DNA of 64,000 nt from Streptomyces tauricus (GTDB lineage: Bacteria > Actinomycetota > Actinomycetes > Streptomycetales > Streptomycetaceae): contig NZ_BMVY01000007.1 of assembly GCF_014650955.1 (NCBI RefSeq), forward strand, positions 223,833 to 287,832, given 5' to 3'. Below are positions 25,645 through 53,197 of this stretch, one piece after another. The position numbers and the translations under genes are program-made. Numbering within the stretch: position 1 is the first letter of the stretch; each line of letters starts with the position of its first letter. The notes beneath the pieces were generated by a model, which saw only the letters and a list, made by a program, of their open reading frames with translations, did not search any database and was not told the origin of the DNA.

Positions 25645-26760
25645 TCAACCTCCTGAGCCCGCGCGGTTGGCGCGGACGAGCAGCCAGAGCAGGACCGGCG
25701 CGCCGAGCACACCGGTGACGATGCCGACCGGCAGTTCCGTGCCGGAGACGAGCGTACGGGCGATGAGGTCGCCGCCCAGGACCACAAGCGCCCCGGTCAG
25801 TCCCGAGGCGACGGTGGGCGGCCAGGCCGTGCCGGCCAGCCGCTGGGCGATCTGCGGGGCGGCGAGTGCCACGAAGGCCACCGGACCCGCGGACGCGGTG
25901 GCGAAGGCGATCAGGCCGACCCCGGTGAGCAGGATGGCGAGGCGTACGGGCTGGACGCGCGTACCGAGGCCGGTGGCCACGTCGTCGCCCAACTGGAGTG
26001 TGCGCAGCAGCCGGCCGAGGAGCAGGGCAGTCGGCAGCAACACCGCCAACGCGATGGCCAGCGGGCCCACTTGGTCCCAGGTGCGGCCGTTGAGGTTGCC
26101 GACCAGCCAGCCGAGCGCGGCCTGCGCCTGGAAGCGTCCGCCCTTGGCCACCAGGTAGTCGGTGGCGCTCGTGCAGATCCAGGCCACGCCGATGCCGACC
26201 AGGATGATGCGGTACCCGGTGGTGCCGCGCCGCCAGGCCAGCGCGTACACGGTCAGGGCGGTGACCAGGGCGCCGAGCAGGCCGAGGGCCTGCGTGCCGA
26301 GGCCGCCGTCCCAGCCCAGCACGATGCCCGCGACCACGGCGGTGCCCGCGCCCTGGGTGAGGCCGATCATGTCGGGGCTGGCCAGCGGGTTGCGGGTCAT
26401 GGTCTGGAAGAGCGCGCCGGAGACCCCGAAGGCGATCCCGGCGAGGAGTCCGACCAGGGCGCGGGGCAGCCGCAGTTCCTCCACGACGAGGACGGTGCCG
26501 GGGTCACCGGAGCCGAACAGGGCCCGTACGACGTCGGTGAAGCCGATCGGGTAGTCGCCGGTCGTCAGACCCCAGCAGAACAGGACGAAGGTGCCCGCGG
26601 CGAGCACCGCGGACAGGGCGACCAGACGGGGGCGGAACACGCCGGAGACGGGCGGGAGCGCCAGCCGGTACGTGCGGTGGTGGGCGGCGCCGGCGGCCGA
26701 ACGAGGCCCGCCAGGCCGGGACTTGAGAACGGTTTCCGTGTCTTGGTTCGGCACGCTCAC
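25645..26760 (-). CDS. FecCD-family iron-siderophore permease
   Basis: 371 residues with about ten membrane helices (FecCD family) after a hydrophilic N-terminus of about 50. Family motifs are RLPRALVGLLAGIAFGVSGA, MTRNPLASPDMIGLTQGAG and the C-terminal GTELPVGIVTGVLGAPVLLWLL. GTG 26760 overlaps the stop of the upstream permease gene as GTGA, so the two subunits are coupled and form the heterodimeric membrane channel. The ATPase start is 4 bp downstream. Confidence 0.94.
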   Translation of the reverse strand: MSVPNQDTETVLKSRPGGPRSAAGAAHHRTYRLALPPVSGVFRPRLVALSAVLAAGTFVLFCWGLTTGDYPIGFTDVVRALFGSGDPGTVLVVEELRLPRALVGLLAGIAFGVSGALFQTMTRNPLASPDMIGLTQGAGTAVVAGIVLGWDGGLGTQALGLLGALVTALTVYALAWRRGTTGYRIILVGIGVAWICTSATDYLVAKGGRFQAQAALGWLVGNLNGRTWDQVGPLAIALAVLLPTALLLGRLLRTLQLGDDVATGLGTRVQPVRLAILLTGVGLIAFATASAGPVAFVALAAPQIAQRLAGTAWPPTVASGLTGALVVLGGDLIARTLVSGTELPVGIVTGVLGAPVLLWLLVRANRAGSGG

Positions 26761-27779
26761 ACCTCCGCCAGATTGCGCCGACGGACCATGGCGATGAAGA
26801 ACGGACCGCCGATGAAGGCGACCAGGACACCCGCCTGGATCTCGGTGGGCCGTGCCACGAGGCGTCCGAGGATGTCCGCGGCGAGCAGCAGGATGGGAGC
26901 GAGGACCGCCGACAGGGGCAGCAGCCAGCGCTGGTCGGGGCCGATGCCCGCCGACTGGGCGAGCACGCGGGCCACATGGGGGACCACCAGGCCGATGAAG
27001 ACCACCGGGCCGATGACCGCGACCGCGGCCCCCGTCAGCAGGGTGATCGCCGCGACGCCCGCCAGCCGGACCAGGCCGAGGCGCCGGCCGAGCGAGGCCG
27101 CCACGTCGTCGCCGAGGGCCAGGCTGTTGAGGGCCGGGGCGCAGGCCAGTGCCAGGACCGCGCCGATGACGAGGAAGGGCAGGACCCGCCAGACCATGCC
27201 GTTGTCCGCCTCCGCGAGCGAACCGGCCGACCAGAAGCGGTACTTGTTGAGCGCGTCCACGTCGGTGAGCACGATGGCCTGCGTGAACGACCACAGCATC
27301 GAGGTGACCGCGATGCCCGCGAGCGCCAGTTTCACCGGGGTCATCCCGGACCGCCCGAGGCCGCCCAGCAGATAGACGGCCACCGTGGCGATCAGCGCCC
27401 CGCCGAACGCGAACCACACATATCCGTACAGCGAGTTGATGCCGAGCACGCCGACGGCGAGCACGATGGCGAAGGCGGCGCCCGCGCTGACCCCCAGTAC
27501 TCCGGGGTCGGCGAGCGGGTTGCGGGTCAGGGCCTGCATCAGTGCCCCGGCCAGCCCGAGGGCCGCGCCCGCGGTGAGCCCGAGCGCGGTGCGCGGCACG
27601 CGTGCCGACCAGATGACGTTGTCCACGAACCGGCTCGGTGCCTCACCGAATACGGCCGAGATCACCTGGTCCGGCGGGATGTTGGCCGCGCCGAGTGCCA
27701 GTGACAGCAGACAGAGGACGGCCAGGACGGTACCCAGCAGTGTCACGAGAAGGACAGGGCGCACTCTCTTACCCGTCAC
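26757..27779 (-). CDS. FecCD-family iron-siderophore permease
   Basis: 340 residues, wholly membrane-spanning: RVPRTALGLTAGAALGLAGA, LTRNPLADPGVLGVSAGAA and the C-terminal PTEIQAGVLVAFIGGPFFIAM. First gene of the uptake operon, starting with GTG 27779. The iron box at 27806-27824 lies 27 bp upstream. It works with the second permease, the ATPase and the lipoprotein receptor encoded at 16321. Confidence 0.95.
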   Translation of the reverse strand: MTGKRVRPVLLVTLLGTVLAVLCLLSLALGAANIPPDQVISAVFGEAPSRFVDNVIWSARVPRTALGLTAGAALGLAGALMQALTRNPLADPGVLGVSAGAAFAIVLAVGVLGINSLYGYVWFAFGGALIATVAVYLLGGLGRSGMTPVKLALAGIAVTSMLWSFTQAIVLTDVDALNKYRFWSAGSLAEADNGMVWRVLPFLVIGAVLALACAPALNSLALGDDVAASLGRRLGLVRLAGVAAITLLTGAAVAVIGPVVFIGLVVPHVARVLAQSAGIGPDQRWLLPLSAVLAPILLLAADILGRLVARPTEIQAGVLVAFIGGPFFIAMVRRRNLAEV

Positions 27780-27805
27780 CTTGCGGTCTCCAACGGCCAG
27801 CTCCC

Positions 27806-27824
27806 TTAGGTTAGGCAGGCCTTA
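27806..27824 (-). promoter_or_regulatory. Iron box of the uptake operon
   Basis: On the plus strand it reads TTAGGTTAGGCAGGCCTTA: the left half matches the iron-box consensus perfectly and the right half partly. It lies directly upstream of the minus-strand permease start. Confidence 0.85.
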
Positions 27825-27868
27825 ATCGTAGTGCGGGGGACTGGGTCCGCCGAGACTGGGCCTTTTGG

Positions 27869-27887
27869 TTAGGTAATCCTTACCTTA
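27869..27887 (+). promoter_or_regulatory. Iron box of the NRPS gene
   Basis: TTAGGTAATCCTTACCTTA is a 19-bp near-palindrome of iron-box type. It ends 2 bp before the first in-frame ATG (27890), which argues that translation starts further down, at GTG 27947. Confidence 0.85.
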
Positions 27888-27946
27888 GTATGACCTGCGG
27901 TCCTCCGGCTGAGCCGGTTCCGCACACTCTGGAGGCACGGTCAGCT

Positions 27947-47371
<19,425 letters not shown>

Positions 47372-47429
47372 ACCGACCCCTGTCTCCCACCCGAACCCCC
47401 TTTCACACCAAGCGAGTCGGAGGACCCTC

Positions 47430-47660
47430 ATGAGCACCAACCCGTTCGAGAACCCCGAAGGCACCTACTCCGTCCTCGTCAACGACGAGGGCCAGTACAG
47501 CCTGTGGCCCGACTTCGTGGACGTGCCGGCCGGCTGGACCGTCGCGCACGGCCCGGCTCCCCGCCAGGAGTGCCTGGACCACATCGAGAGCAACTGGACG
47601 GACATGCGCCCCAAGAGCCTCGTGGAGCGGACGCGGACGGCGGCGGAACAGGCCGGCTGA
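47430..47660 (+). CDS. mbtH: MbtH-family NRPS chaperone
   Basis: 76 residues spanning the whole MbtH family: [33 protein letters not shown] with the conserved tryptophans, and [13 protein letters not shown]. MbtH proteins bind adenylation domains and are needed for their solubility or activity. ATG 47430 has GGAGG 7 nt upstream. It lies 58 bp after the NRPS stop, in the same transcript and probably under the same iron box. Confidence 0.96.
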   Translation: MSTNPFENPEGTYSVLVNDEGQYSLWPDFVDVPAGWTVAHGPAPRQECLDHIESNWTDMRPKSLVERTRTAAEQAG

Positions 47661-47672
47661 GGCGCCGGACCG

Positions 47673-49247
47673 ATGCTCTCCACGCGACTCACCAACGCCC
47701 GCTTCCTCACCATGGACCCCGACCGTCCCGTCGCCCGCGAACTGGGCATCTGGCGGGGCCGGATCGTGGGCCTGGACGAGGAGGTGGCCGCCCTGCCCGC
47801 CCGCAGGGTGGTCGACCTCCAGGGCGCCACCGTGCTGCCCGGGTTCATCGACAGCCATGTCCATCTGGCCTGGACCGGCTTCAAGGCGGGCACGCCGAGC
47901 ATCGCGCCGTGCCGGTCGGTCGAGGACGTCCTGGCCGCGGTGGCCGAGGCGGTGGCCCGCACACCGGAAGGCGGCTGGACGGACCTCGCGGGTTACGACC
48001 AGCGGGGCCTCGGCCGCCATCTGACCGCCGCCGAACTGGACGGGGTCAGCGCCGGCCGCAAGGTGTTCCTCATGCACGACTCCGGACACGGCTGCATGGT
48101 CAACACGGCCGTCCTGGACCTGCTGCCCGCCGAACTCGCCGACGGGAACGGCTTCCTCGCCGAGGGAGCCATGGGCGCCGCACGGGCCCTGCGCCTGCCG
48201 TACTCCCAGCAGGAGTTGGCCGACGCGATCGGTCACGCGGCACGCGGCTGCCTGGCGGAGGGCATCACCGGTTGCGCCGAGGCGGGCATCGGCGGGGCCC
48301 TGTTCGGGCACAGCCCGGTCGAGCTGGGCGCGTACCAACTGGCCTCGGAGCAGGGCAAACTGCCCCTGCGGGTCCAGCTCATGGTGTCCGCGGACCGGCT
48401 GCGCCCGGTCGCCGCGCACCGGGACGACGGCATCCCGCGCGCCCTCGACCTCGGTCTGCGGACGGGGTTCGGCGGCGACCGGCTCTCCGTCGGCGCGCTG
48501 AAGATCTACACCGACGGCGGCATGATGGCCCGTACCGCCGCCCTCAGCCGCCCCTACGAAGGACTCGACCACGCAGGCCAGTTGCAGGAGGACCCCGGGG
48601 CGCTGGCGGACACGATCGTCGACGGTCATCTCGCGGGCTGGCAGCTGGCCGTCCACGCCATCGGTGACCGGGCGGCCGACGTGGCCCTCGACGCGCTGGA
48701 GCGGGCGCAGCGCCTGCGTCCCCGGCCGGGCGCCCGGCACCGTATCGAGCACGCGGGCCTCATCCGTCCCGACCAGTTGGACCGCCTCGCGCGGCTGGGC
48801 GTGGCGGCCGTGGTCCAGCCGAACTTCCTGCGGTACTTCGGCGACGACTACGCGGCCGTCATGGGGAAGGAGCGGGCACCCTGGCTGTACCGTGGAAGGG
48901 GATTCCTCGACCACGGCGTCACACTGGTCGGCAGTTCCGACCGGCCCGTCGCGGACGGATCACCCCTGCGGGCGGTCCAGTTCATGGTCGAGCGGGCCTC
49001 CGCGTCGGGGCAGGTCATCGGCCCGGACGAGGGCATCACGGTCGAAGAGGCACTGCGCGCCTACACCGTGGCCGGCGCCTTCGCCTGCCACTGGGAGGAC
49101 CGTGCGGGCAGCCTCACACCGGGCAGGTGCGCGGACCTGGTCGTCCTGGGCGACGACCCGACGGGCGTCGAGGTCTCGCGCATCGGCGACATCGACGTGG
49201 TCGCGACATTCGTCGACGGCCGGGAGAGCGAGGGAGGCGCCCTGTGA
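47673..49247 (+). CDS. YtcJ-like amidohydrolase (amidohydrolase family 3)
   Basis: 524 residues with the metal-dependent amidohydrolase plan: GFIDSHVHL (HxH), a mid-domain KIYTDGGMMARTA, HAIGDRA, RIEHAGLI and VGSSDRPV (the metal-ligand Asp position). The composite beta-sandwich uses both termini. It starts 12 bp after mbtH, so it is almost certainly on the NRPS transcript. Whether it acts on the siderophore (for example peptide or formamide cleavage) is unknown. It overlaps the next gene by GTGA. Confidence 0.88.
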   Translation: MLSTRLTNARFLTMDPDRPVARELGIWRGRIVGLDEEVAALPARRVVDLQGATVLPGFIDSHVHLAWTGFKAGTPSIAPCRSVEDVLAAVAEAVARTPEGGWTDLAGYDQRGLGRHLTAAELDGVSAGRKVFLMHDSGHGCMVNTAVLDLLPAELADGNGFLAEGAMGAARALRLPYSQQELADAIGHAARGCLAEGITGCAEAGIGGALFGHSPVELGAYQLASEQGKLPLRVQLMVSADRLRPVAAHRDDGIPRALDLGLRTGFGGDRLSVGALKIYTDGGMMARTAALSRPYEGLDHAGQLQEDPGALADTIVDGHLAGWQLAVHAIGDRAADVALDALERAQRLRPRPGARHRIEHAGLIRPDQLDRLARLGVAAVVQPNFLRYFGDDYAAVMGKERAPWLYRGRGFLDHGVTLVGSSDRPVADGSPLRAVQFMVERASASGQVIGPDEGITVEEALRAYTVAGAFACHWEDRAGSLTPGRCADLVVLGDDPTGVEVSRIGDIDVVATFVDGRESEGGAL

Positions 49248-49474
49248 GTACGCGCATCGACAGCGTGGAGACGTACGCCCATCTGTGGCAGGCGCCCGCG
49301 TACCCACGCAGGTGGGTGCTCTGGGACACCGCGGGGGACGTCCTCGTCTTCGACCGGGACACCAACGGTGTGGTGGACATCGACGACGGGCCGACCCGGG
49401 GCGAGGTCCTGCGCAGGATGCGCGAGGCGGGCGTACCGGAGAGCGACGAGTATCCGGGACGCCCTTGCGCGTGA
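49244..49474 (+). CDS. Small protein of unknown function, coupled to the amidohydrolase
   Basis: 76 residues (MSTRIDSVETYAHLWQAPAYPRRWVLWDTAGDVLV...) starting in the GTGA overlap. It contains three Trp and ends in an Asp/Glu/Arg-rich helix (GPTRGEVLRRMREAGVPESDEY). No signal peptide or membrane helix. I do not recognise the family. Its coupling to the amidohydrolase suggests a joint role. Confidence 0.65.
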   Translation: MSTRIDSVETYAHLWQAPAYPRRWVLWDTAGDVLVFDRDTNGVVDIDDGPTRGEVLRRMREAGVPESDEYPGRPCA

Positions 49475-49551
49475 GCCGTTCGCCGTCGTGCGAGAGCCAC
49501 CCGCCGCCGCGTCCCCTCGGGCGCAACGGCCCAACAGCCAGTCGGCGCAGG

Positions 49552-50211
49552 TCACATGCTCTGGGCCGCCCTGCCGTGCAGCAGGTGACGGATCAGCTGG
49601 TTGGTGGTGCAGACGACACCGGTACGAGCGATCCACCGCAGTGCCATGGAGTGGTCCTCGGCGGAGAAGTCGGCCACCGCGTCGGCCACCACGAACGGCT
49701 GGATGTCGTGCATGAAGGCGTCAGCGGCCGTGAGCAGGATGCCGAGATGGGCCCGTACCCCGCAGAGGATCAGCTGATCGCGCCCCTCGGAGCGCAGCAG
49801 CCTGCCGAGATGGCTGCGCAGGAACGCGTTGTGGCGGACGTTGACCATCAGGTGTTCGCCCACCCGGGGCATCAGCGGTGCCACGACCGCCGCGTCCCCG
49901 TCGGGCTCAGGTCCGATGCCGGGCCCCCAGATGTCGCTCATCAGGCCGCGCTGGCCGGGGCGCTGCTCGGCCGGCTCGGCGCTGAAGACGATCGGCATGC
50001 CGAGGGTGCCCGCCAGTTCGCGCAGGGTGGCGATGTTGTCGATCAGTTCCACGACGGGTGAGCAGTCCGGCGGGAAGGCCTGGACGAAGTGGTTCTGCAT
50101 GTCGTGGACCAGCAGCGCGGCCCGCGCCGGATCGATCGTCCAGGCCGGGCCGGACGCGGGAACCGCGGAACGGTCGGGCATGGCATAGGAGTGGATGACG
50201 GGCAGGACCAT
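49552..50211 (-). CDS. Isochorismatase (EntB-like, no aryl carrier domain)
   Basis: 219 residues closely matching the isochorismate-lyase half of EntB/PhzD: AALLVHDMQNHFVQAF, LMSDIWGPGI, CGVRAHLGILLTAADAF and DIQPFVVADAVADFSAEDH. It would hydrolyse isochorismate to 2,3-dihydro-2,3-dihydroxybenzoate and pyruvate. The usual Lys of the active site region is Arg (VNVRHNAF). The C-terminal carrier domain of EntB is absent. The start has GGGAGGAG upstream, and an iron box lies 47-73 bp before it. No entA, entC or entE homologue is in the window, so its partners must be elsewhere or its role differs. Confidence 0.88.
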   Translation of the reverse strand: MVLPVIHSYAMPDRSAVPASGPAWTIDPARAALLVHDMQNHFVQAFPPDCSPVVELIDNIATLRELAGTLGMPIVFSAEPAEQRPGQRGLMSDIWGPGIGPEPDGDAAVVAPLMPRVGEHLMVNVRHNAFLRSHLGRLLRSEGRDQLILCGVRAHLGILLTAADAFMHDIQPFVVADAVADFSAEDHSMALRWIARTGVVCTTNQLIRHLLHGRAAQSM

Positions 50212-50257
50212 GGGCGGACTCCTCCCTGGTGGCGTGGACCCCCGAGCCCTCTAAAGG

Positions 50258-50284
50258 CAAGTTAGCTTAGCCTAAGCTAACTTG
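50258..50284. promoter_or_regulatory. Iron box, 27-bp perfect palindrome
   Basis: The core TTAGCTTAGCCTAAGCTAA (50262-50280) differs from the iron-box consensus at two symmetric positions (5 and 15). The dyad symmetry extends perfectly to 13 bp on each side of a central C. It lies between the divergent isochorismatase gene and the acylase remnant. Confidence 0.8.
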
Positions 50285-50355
50285 ACGGAGGGTGGAGTGC
50301 CAGGCACCCGATTGAGCCGTGGACCAGGAAATTCGAGTGCGAGGGAGACCGGGTC

Positions 50356-51070
50356 ATGACCGGCAGCACGTCCCGGGACGCCTCCGGCAGTACCTACCGG
50401 GACGCCTGGGGCATCCCGCACCTCCGGGCTGCCGATCCGCTGCGGCTGGCCTTCGCCCAGGGACGCAACGCGGTACGCGACCGTGCCTGGCGACTGGAGC
50501 TGGAACGGCACCGCTCCCAGGGCACCACCGCCTCCTTCCTCGGCGCGGGCGCCGTGCCGTGGGACCGCTTCGCCCGCCGGGCCCGGCTCGACGACACGGC
50601 CCGGCGCTGCTTCGACGCGCTGGAGGAGGAGACGGCCGCCTGGGTCCGCGCCTATGTCGACGGAGTCAACTTCGGCCTCGTACGTGCGGCGGCGGACACA
50701 CCCGAGTTCGCGGCCACGGGACTCGCCCCGGAACCCTGGGAGAGCTGGACGCCTCTCGGGGTGTGGCTCACCCACCACATCCTGTTCGCCGGATTCCCGA
50801 CCAGGCTGTGGCGCGAGGAAGTGGCCCGTCAACTCGACCGCGACGCAATGGAGTTGTTCGCCTCCGACGATCCCGGTACCGCGGGCTCGAACGGCTGGAC
50901 GTTCTCGGGTGACCGCACCGCCGCAGGCTTCCCCCTGATCGCGGGGGACCCGCACCGCTTCCTCCAGAACCCCGGCTTCTACCCGTGGGCGCCGAGGGCA
51001 ACGACCCAGAGGCAGTTGTCACGGTCGGCGAGACTTCGCCCTGCTCGTCGAGGAACCCGACGACGACTGA
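50356..51070 (+). pseudogene. Penicillin-acylase-family Ntn-hydrolase, truncated and frameshifted
   Basis: The first ~210 residues are good acylase sequence: YRDAWGIPHLRAADPLRLAF, QGRNAVRDRAWRLEL, and the autocatalytic junction GSNGWTFSGD, whose Ser would head the beta chain, followed by FPLIAGDPHR. Similarity stops abruptly near 50980. Family members are about 750-800 residues, so most of the beta subunit is gone. In another frame RRDFALLVEEPDDD then a stop (51068-51070) looks like an original C-terminus, suggesting an internal deletion. Acylases of this class (PvdQ) mature siderophores elsewhere, and an iron box lies upstream, so this may be a lost siderophore-tailoring gene (inference). 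Confidence 0.75.
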
Positions 51071-51136
51071 GGGTGCCGTACTGTTCAATGGAGGTGAACG
51101 CCCCCGCACGAGTCACCGCTGCGAGAGGAGCCGCCC

Positions 51137-51808
51137 GTGTCCCCTGCCGCGGTGCCGCCGGTCGGCGCGCGCATCCGCCGGGCGCGTACGGCGCGCGGTA
51201 TGAGCCTGCGCGCGCTGGCCCGGGAGGTCGGGGTGTCCGCGAGCCTCGTCTCACAGATAGAGACCGGCAAGAGCCAGCCGTCGGTGAGCACGCTGTACGC
51301 GATCACCACCGCGCTCGCCATCCCGGTCGAGTCGCTCTTCGACGCCGAGGACGACCCGGCCCCCACCCCGATGGCGGGGATCGCGGCCGGGCACCCGGCA
51401 CCCGTGGGCGCACCGCCGGACACCGTCCTGCACGCGCTCGCCGCCTTCGCCGCCGACCCCCGCCGCAGGATCGGCCCGCTGGTCGGCGGCGGTGAACGGG
51501 AGGTGCTGGAGCTGGACTCGGGCGTCGTGTGGGAACGCCTCGGCCGGGTCCCCGGCGCCGACGTCGACTTCCTGCTCGTCACCTACCGCCCCGGCGGAGC
51601 CTCCTCCGGCACGGGCGCTCTGATGCGGCATGCCGGGACCGAGTACGGCTATCTGACCTCCGGCGAACTGATCCTCACCCTCGGCTTCGACGAGTACGTG
51701 ATCCGGCCCGGCGACGCGGTGAGCTTCGAGTCGACGACCCCGCACCGCTACCGCAACGACGGCGCCGAACCTGCCGTGGGTGTCTGGTTCGTGTTCAGTA
51801 TGCCTTGA
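51137..51808 (+). CDS. XRE-family regulator with C-terminal cupin
   Basis: 223 residues: XRE helix-turn-helix (about 10-66, IRRARTARGMSLRALAREVG, VSASLVSQIETGKSQPSVST) and a C-terminal cupin (about 145-222, HAGTEYGYLTSGELILTLG, IRPGDAVSFESTTPHRYRN). GTG start at 51137. It precedes the M24-E1-amidohydrolase operon by 48 bp on the same strand and is its probable local regulator, sensing a pathway compound through the cupin (inference). Confidence 0.92.
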   Translation: MSPAAVPPVGARIRRARTARGMSLRALAREVGVSASLVSQIETGKSQPSVSTLYAITTALAIPVESLFDAEDDPAPTPMAGIAAGHPAPVGAPPDTVLHALAAFAADPRRRIGPLVGGGEREVLELDSGVVWERLGRVPGADVDFLLVTYRPGGASSGTGALMRHAGTEYGYLTSGELILTLGFDEYVIRPGDAVSFESTTPHRYRNDGAEPAVGVWFVFSMP

Positions 51809-51856
51809 CACTTTCCCCGGGCGGTCGTTCACTCCGGATGAGGGTGGTGGTCGTCA

Positions 51857-53197
51857 ATGGCAATCCGCACCTACGGACCGAACGCAGTCGACTGGGAACA
51901 GCGCATCGACCTCGACCGGCTTCGCGGGGAGCGGCTGGACCGGCTCCACGAAGCCCTGAATCGCTCCGAGTTGGGCGCGTTGCTCAGCTTCGACTTCGCC
52001 AACATCCGCTATATGTCGTCCACCCACATCGGCACCTGGGCGATGGACAAGCTGATCCGCTTCGCCCTCCTCGTCCGCGGCGGCGAACCGGTCGTCTGGG
52101 ACTTCGGCTCCGCCGCCCGTCACCACCAGCTGTACAACCCGTGGCTCGACCACGGCGACGGCAAGGAAGGCAGCCCGCCGACGGGTGCCCGCGCGGGCAT
52201 CTCGACCCTGCGCGGTGCCTTCCACCCGGATGCCGGGATCGGCGCCGACGTCGCGGCGAAGGTGGCCGCCGAACTGCGCGAACACGGGCTGGCGGGCGAG
52301 CCGTTGGGCGTCGACATCGCCGAGATGCCCGTCCTGCACGCGCTCAAGGAGCAGGGCATCGACGTCGTCGACGGGCAGCAGGTGTTCCTTGAGGCCCGCA
52401 GGGTCAAGACGCCCGACGAGATCTCCCTGCTCACCCAGGCGTGCTCGATGGTCGACGCCGCGTACGAGGAGCTGTACGCCCACCTGCGGCCGGGCGTGCG
52501 TGAGAACGAGTGCGTCGGACTCGTGTCCAAGGTCCTCTACGACCTGGGCAGCGAGTACGTCGAAGGGGTCAACGCGATCTCCGGGGAACGCTGTTCACCG
52601 CATCCGCACGTCTACAGCGACCGGCTGATCCGTCCCGGCGACCCCGCCTTCTTCGACATCCTGCACAGCCACCTCGGCTACCGCACCTGCTACTACCGCA
52701 CGTTCGCCGTCGGCAGTGCCTCGGCCGCGCAGCGCGACGCGTACATCCGCTGCCGTGCCTACATGGACGAGGCGATCGCCCTGGTCCGGCCAGGTGCGAC
52801 GACCGCCGACATCGTCGAAGTCTGGCCGCGCGCCCAGGAGTTCGGCTTTCCGGACGAGACCGCCGCGTTCGCCCTGCAGTACGGGCACGGGGTGGGCCTG
52901 TCCATCTGGGAGAAGCCCGTCCTCAGCCGCCTGGTCTCGCTCGACCACCCCGAAGTCCTCGAAGAGGGCATGGTGTTCGCGCTGGAGACGTACTGGCCGG
53001 CGGCGGACGGCTGGTCGGCGGCGCGCATCGAGGAAGAGGTGGTCGTCACCGCCGACGGCTGCGAGGTGATCACCAAGTTCCCGGCGGAGGAACTGCTCGT
53101 CGCGGGCCGCAAGTACTGGACCGTGGACGGCGCGCTCGACACCCGCCGGGAGTCCCAGTCCCATCTGAACACCCGCGAGGGCAGGGGAGACCGATGA
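51857..53197 (+). CDS. M24-fold (aminopeptidase P/creatinase superfamily) protein with altered metal site
   Basis: 446 residues with an N-terminal creatinase-like domain (LLSFDFANIRYMSSTHIGTW, FALLVRGGEPVVWDF) and a C-terminal pita-bread domain. His in YGHGVGLSIWEKP, Glu in ALETYW and Glu in ARIEEEVVV are kept. The DxxxxxxxxxxD metal pair reads FFDILHSHLGYRTCYYRTF: the first Asp remains, but the second is Cys. Length and layout resemble the DddP/creatinase-type branches that are not peptidases. It probably acts on a small molecule. First structural gene of the operon; ends ATGA-coupled to E1 alpha. Confidence 0.85.
   Translation: MAIRTYGPNAVDWEQRIDLDRLRGERLDRLHEALNRSELGALLSFDFANIRYMSSTHIGTWAMDKLIRFALLVRGGEPVVWDFGSAARHHQLYNPWLDHGDGKEGSPPTGARAGISTLRGAFHPDAGIGADVAAKVAAELREHGLAGEPLGVDIAEMPVLHALKEQGIDVVDGQQVFLEARRVKTPDEISLLTQACSMVDAAYEELYAHLRPGVRENECVGLVSKVLYDLGSEYVEGVNAISGERCSPHPHVYSDRLIRPGDPAFFDILHSHLGYRTCYYRTFAVGSASAAQRDAYIRCRAYMDEAIALVRPGATTADIVEVWPRAQEFGFPDETAAFALQYGHGVGLSIWEKPVLSRLVSLDHPEVLEEGMVFALETYWPAADGWSAARIEEEVVVTADGCEVITKFPAEELLVAGRKYWTVDGALDTRRESQSHLNTREGRGDR

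Noticed and set aside
49552..50211. Catecholate siderophore pathway
   Set aside because: Only the isochorismatase is present; no isochorismate synthase, dehydrogenase, aryl ligase or aryl carrier domain is in the window, and the NRPS codes are for Ser and hydroxyornithine.
51857..53197. DMSP lyase (DddP) or creatinase identity for the M24 gene
   Set aside because: The layout is similar, but two of the DddP metal Asp positions differ, and the creatinase glutamate in the ALERT motif is replaced, so neither name is justified.
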